Source: Acidobacteriota bacterium (GTDB lineage Bacteria > Acidobacteriota > Thermoanaerobaculia > Multivoradales > Multivoraceae). From it: a stretch of 41,969 bases of DNA. The notes under the pieces are model-generated. The model made no database searches and was not told the DNA's origin. It saw only the letters and a list, made by a program, of their open reading frames with translations. The first letter of the stretch is position 1; each line of letters starts with the position of its first letter. The translations under genes and the position numbers were made by a program. Below are positions 40,470 to 41,969 of the stretch, piece by piece. Location: the NCBI GenBank assembly GCA_026708285.1, contig JAPOVF010000279.1, forward strand, positions 17,880-59,848, read 5' to 3'.

Positions 40470-41969
40470 GTGCCGCGTCTCTTCCTGCTTGGCATCCTGC
40501 TCGGCGCGTTCGCCGCCCCCGATGCGGTCCACGCCCAGGAGGCCGAGGCGACGGCGCCACCCGAGGAGGAGCTGGTCGCGGAGTTCGACGAAGAGTTGGT
40601 GGTCGTCGGCAGCCGCGCGCGGCCGCGGTCGGTGACCGAGTCGTCCGTACCGATCGACGCCATCCCGGTCGAGGATGTCATCAGCCAGGGCGCCAGCACG
40701 CTGGACTACCAGTTGCGAAACCTCGTGCCCTCGTTCAATGTCGCGACCCATCCGATCAGCGGCGCCGCGTCACTGGTGCGGCCGGCCAGCCTGCGCAACC
40801 TAGCCCACGACCACACGCTGGTGCTCGTCAACGGCAAGCGGAGGCACCGGTCGGCGATTCTGGTCTGGTTCGGGGGCGTGACCGACGGCACCCAGGGGCC
40901 GGACATCTCGACCATCCCCGCGACCGCGCTGCGACAGGTCGAAGTGCTCCGTGACGGCGCCTCGGCGCAGTACGGCTCCGACGCGATCGCCGGCGTGATG
41001 AACTTCCTGCTCAAGGACGCTCCGTCGGGTGGCAGCCTGGAGGTGAAGAGCGGCGTCTACGGCGCCGGCGACGGCCAGTCGTACGCGATCGCCGGCGACA
41101 TCGGACTGCCGCTTGGCGAGAACGGCTTCGCTCACCTGAGCATGGAGTACGGCAACGCCGACCCGACCAGCCGCAGCGTGCAACGCGCCGACGCGGCGGC
41201 ACTGATCGCCGCCGGCAACACGCACGTCCGCGACCCGGCCCAGATCTGGGGCGACTCGGAGTACGAGGACGACCTGAAGCTGTTCGGCAACTTCGGCAAG
41301 CTGCTCGGGAACGGCGCGCAGGTCTACGGGCACGCCAACTACGCCGAGAAGACGGCGACACAGGGCTTCTACTACCGCAATCCCAACACGCGCGCGAACA
41401 TCTTCAGCCTGGACGGCGGCCGCACGCTGCTCATCGGCGACGTGCTCGACGCGCAGGACGGTGTCCGTGACGGATCGGCGGGCTGTCCTACGGTCACGAT
41501 CACAGACAACCGGCCGGATCAGGACGCGCTGGCGCAGGTGTTCGCCGATCCGAACTGCTTCTCCTTCCAGGAGACCGCTCCGGGCGGCTTCACCCCCTAC
41601 TTCAGCGGCGTGATGACCGACATGTCCGCCGTCGCCGGGGTGCGCCGGAGCACGAAGAGCGGCTTCACCTGGGACGCCAGCGCCAGCTACGGCTCTCACG
41701 AAGCGGACTTCTTTCTGTTCAACACGGTCAACGCCTCGCTGGGTCCGGAGAGCCCGCGCGATTTCGATCCGGGCGTCTACCGGCAGGCCGAACTGAACCT
41801 GAACTTCGACGTCTCCTACGCGGTTTCCGAACTCGTTCACGTGGCCGGGGGCGCCGAGTGGCGCGACGAGCGCTTCACCATCCGTTCCGGGGAACTGCCG
41901 TCGTGGCAGGTCGGGCCGTACGCGGCGCAGGGTTTCGTTTCCGGCTCCAACGGTTTCCCCGGGTTCCCC
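40470..41969 (+). CDS. TonB-dependent receptor, 3' partial
   Basis: Outer-membrane, energy-coupled importer; absent from the ORF track because no stop occurs before the window end (500 codons open). GTG 40470 gives a signal peptide (VPRLFLLGILLGAFAAPDAVHA-Q), an acidic linker (EAEATAPPEEELVAEFDEE), a TonB-box-like EELVVVGSR, and the plug domain: TLDYQLRNLVPSFNV, TLVLVNGKRRHRSAIL, the TIPATALRQVEVLRDGASAQYGSDAIAGVMNFLLKD signature, then barrel strands such as LEVKSGVYGAGDGQSYAIAGDIGLPLGENGFAHLSMEY and QGFYYRNPNTRANIF. The end, GPYAAQGFVSGSNGFPGFP, is mid-barrel. Substrate unknown; divergent from a Rieske oxygenase and a symporter gene, so uptake of an organic substrate rather than iron is a fair guess. 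Confidence 0.93.
   Translation, partial: MPRLFLLGILLGAFAAPDAVHAQEAEATAPPEEELVAEFDEELVVVGSRARPRSVTESSVPIDAIPVEDVISQGASTLDYQLRNLVPSFNVATHPISGAASLVRPASLRNLAHDHTLVLVNGKRRHRSAILVWFGGVTDGTQGPDISTIPATALRQVEVLRDGASAQYGSDAIAGVMNFLLKDAPSGGSLEVKSGVYGAGDGQSYAIAGDIGLPLGENGFAHLSMEYGNADPTSRSVQRADAAALIAAGNTHVRDPAQIWGDSEYEDDLKLFGNFGKLLGNGAQVYGHANYAEKTATQGFYYRNPNTRANIFSLDGGRTLLIGDVLDAQDGVRDGSAGCPTVTITDNRPDQDALAQVFADPNCFSFQETAPGGFTPYFSGVMTDMSAVAGVRRSTKSGFTWDASASYGSHEADFFLFNTVNASLGPESPRDFDPGVYRQAELNLNFDVSYAVSELVHVAGGAEWRDERFTIRSGELPSWQVGPYAAQGFVSGSNGFPGFP

Overview
The window is a dense, GC-rich bacterial chromosome segment. It shows an outer-membrane (Gram-negative type) physiology: a TonB-dependent receptor, an OmpA-like beta-barrel, lipoproteins and several exported redox enzymes. 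The mix of PQQ-propeller dehydrogenases, exported c-type cytochromes, copper monooxygenase-like proteins, Uma2 nuclease and an 'ACTGGG(A/T)GCGC..GGC' hairpin repeat is reminiscent of Acidobacteriota such as uncultured Thermoanaerobaculia. That placement is inference, because no rRNA or phylogenetic marker beyond rsgA is present. I saw no tRNA, rRNA, CRISPR array or complete mobile element.

Layout. 1-5.1 kb: exported amidase (5' cut), EHN-type epoxide hydrolase, beta-barrel protein, SDR lacking the catalytic Tyr, metallo-beta-lactamase-fold lipoprotein. 5.1-8.8 kb: siroheme nitrite/sulfite reductase with a coupled 195-aa partner and a convergent DUF4202 gene. 8.8-12 kb: SDR, TPR protein, small coiled-coil membrane protein, exported unknown. 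12-17.5 kb: PQQ-propeller protein, AcuI/YhdH reductase, PQQ dehydrogenase, exported epoxide-hydrolase-like protein. 17.6-19.8 kb: a small accessory island holding a DUF1508 protein, a Cys4 microprotein outside the ORF track, an unrecognised 246-aa protein, an IS1595-type transposase remnant, an orphan VapB-like antitoxin, and a higBA locus whose toxin is cut to about 40 residues. 19.9-26.6 kb: TolB-like lipoprotein, two tandem heme-c/copper-monooxygenase-like paralogues, a diheme cytochrome c coupled to a PQQ alcohol dehydrogenase. 26.6-30.8 kb: a tightly overlapping four-gene membrane, coiled-coil and VWA-like cassette that I do not recognise as a described system. 30.8-42 kb: tandem-GFA protein, peptide-type ABC binding protein plus two permeases without ATPases, rsgA, GNAT, Uma2, sodium/solute symporter, Rieske oxygenase, TonB receptor (3' cut).

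How the genes fit together. Much of the window looks like exported oxidation and catabolism: PQQ dehydrogenases feeding cytochromes, epoxide hydrolases, SDRs, an acryloyl-CoA-type reductase, a Rieske oxygenase with nearby uptake genes. The main candidate for a new system is the 26.6-30.8 kb cassette. Two of its four proteins look like an ion-driven stator pair (a four-TM protein with a long coiled-coil tail, and a single-TM protein with an acidic residue at the membrane entry), joined by a VWA-like protein and a second four-TM coiled-coil protein. Two further genome-scale signals are a dispersed hairpin repeat, one copy of which has been built into a signal peptide, and recurrent TANNNT boxes 6-7 nt before start codons, suggesting many leaderless transcripts.
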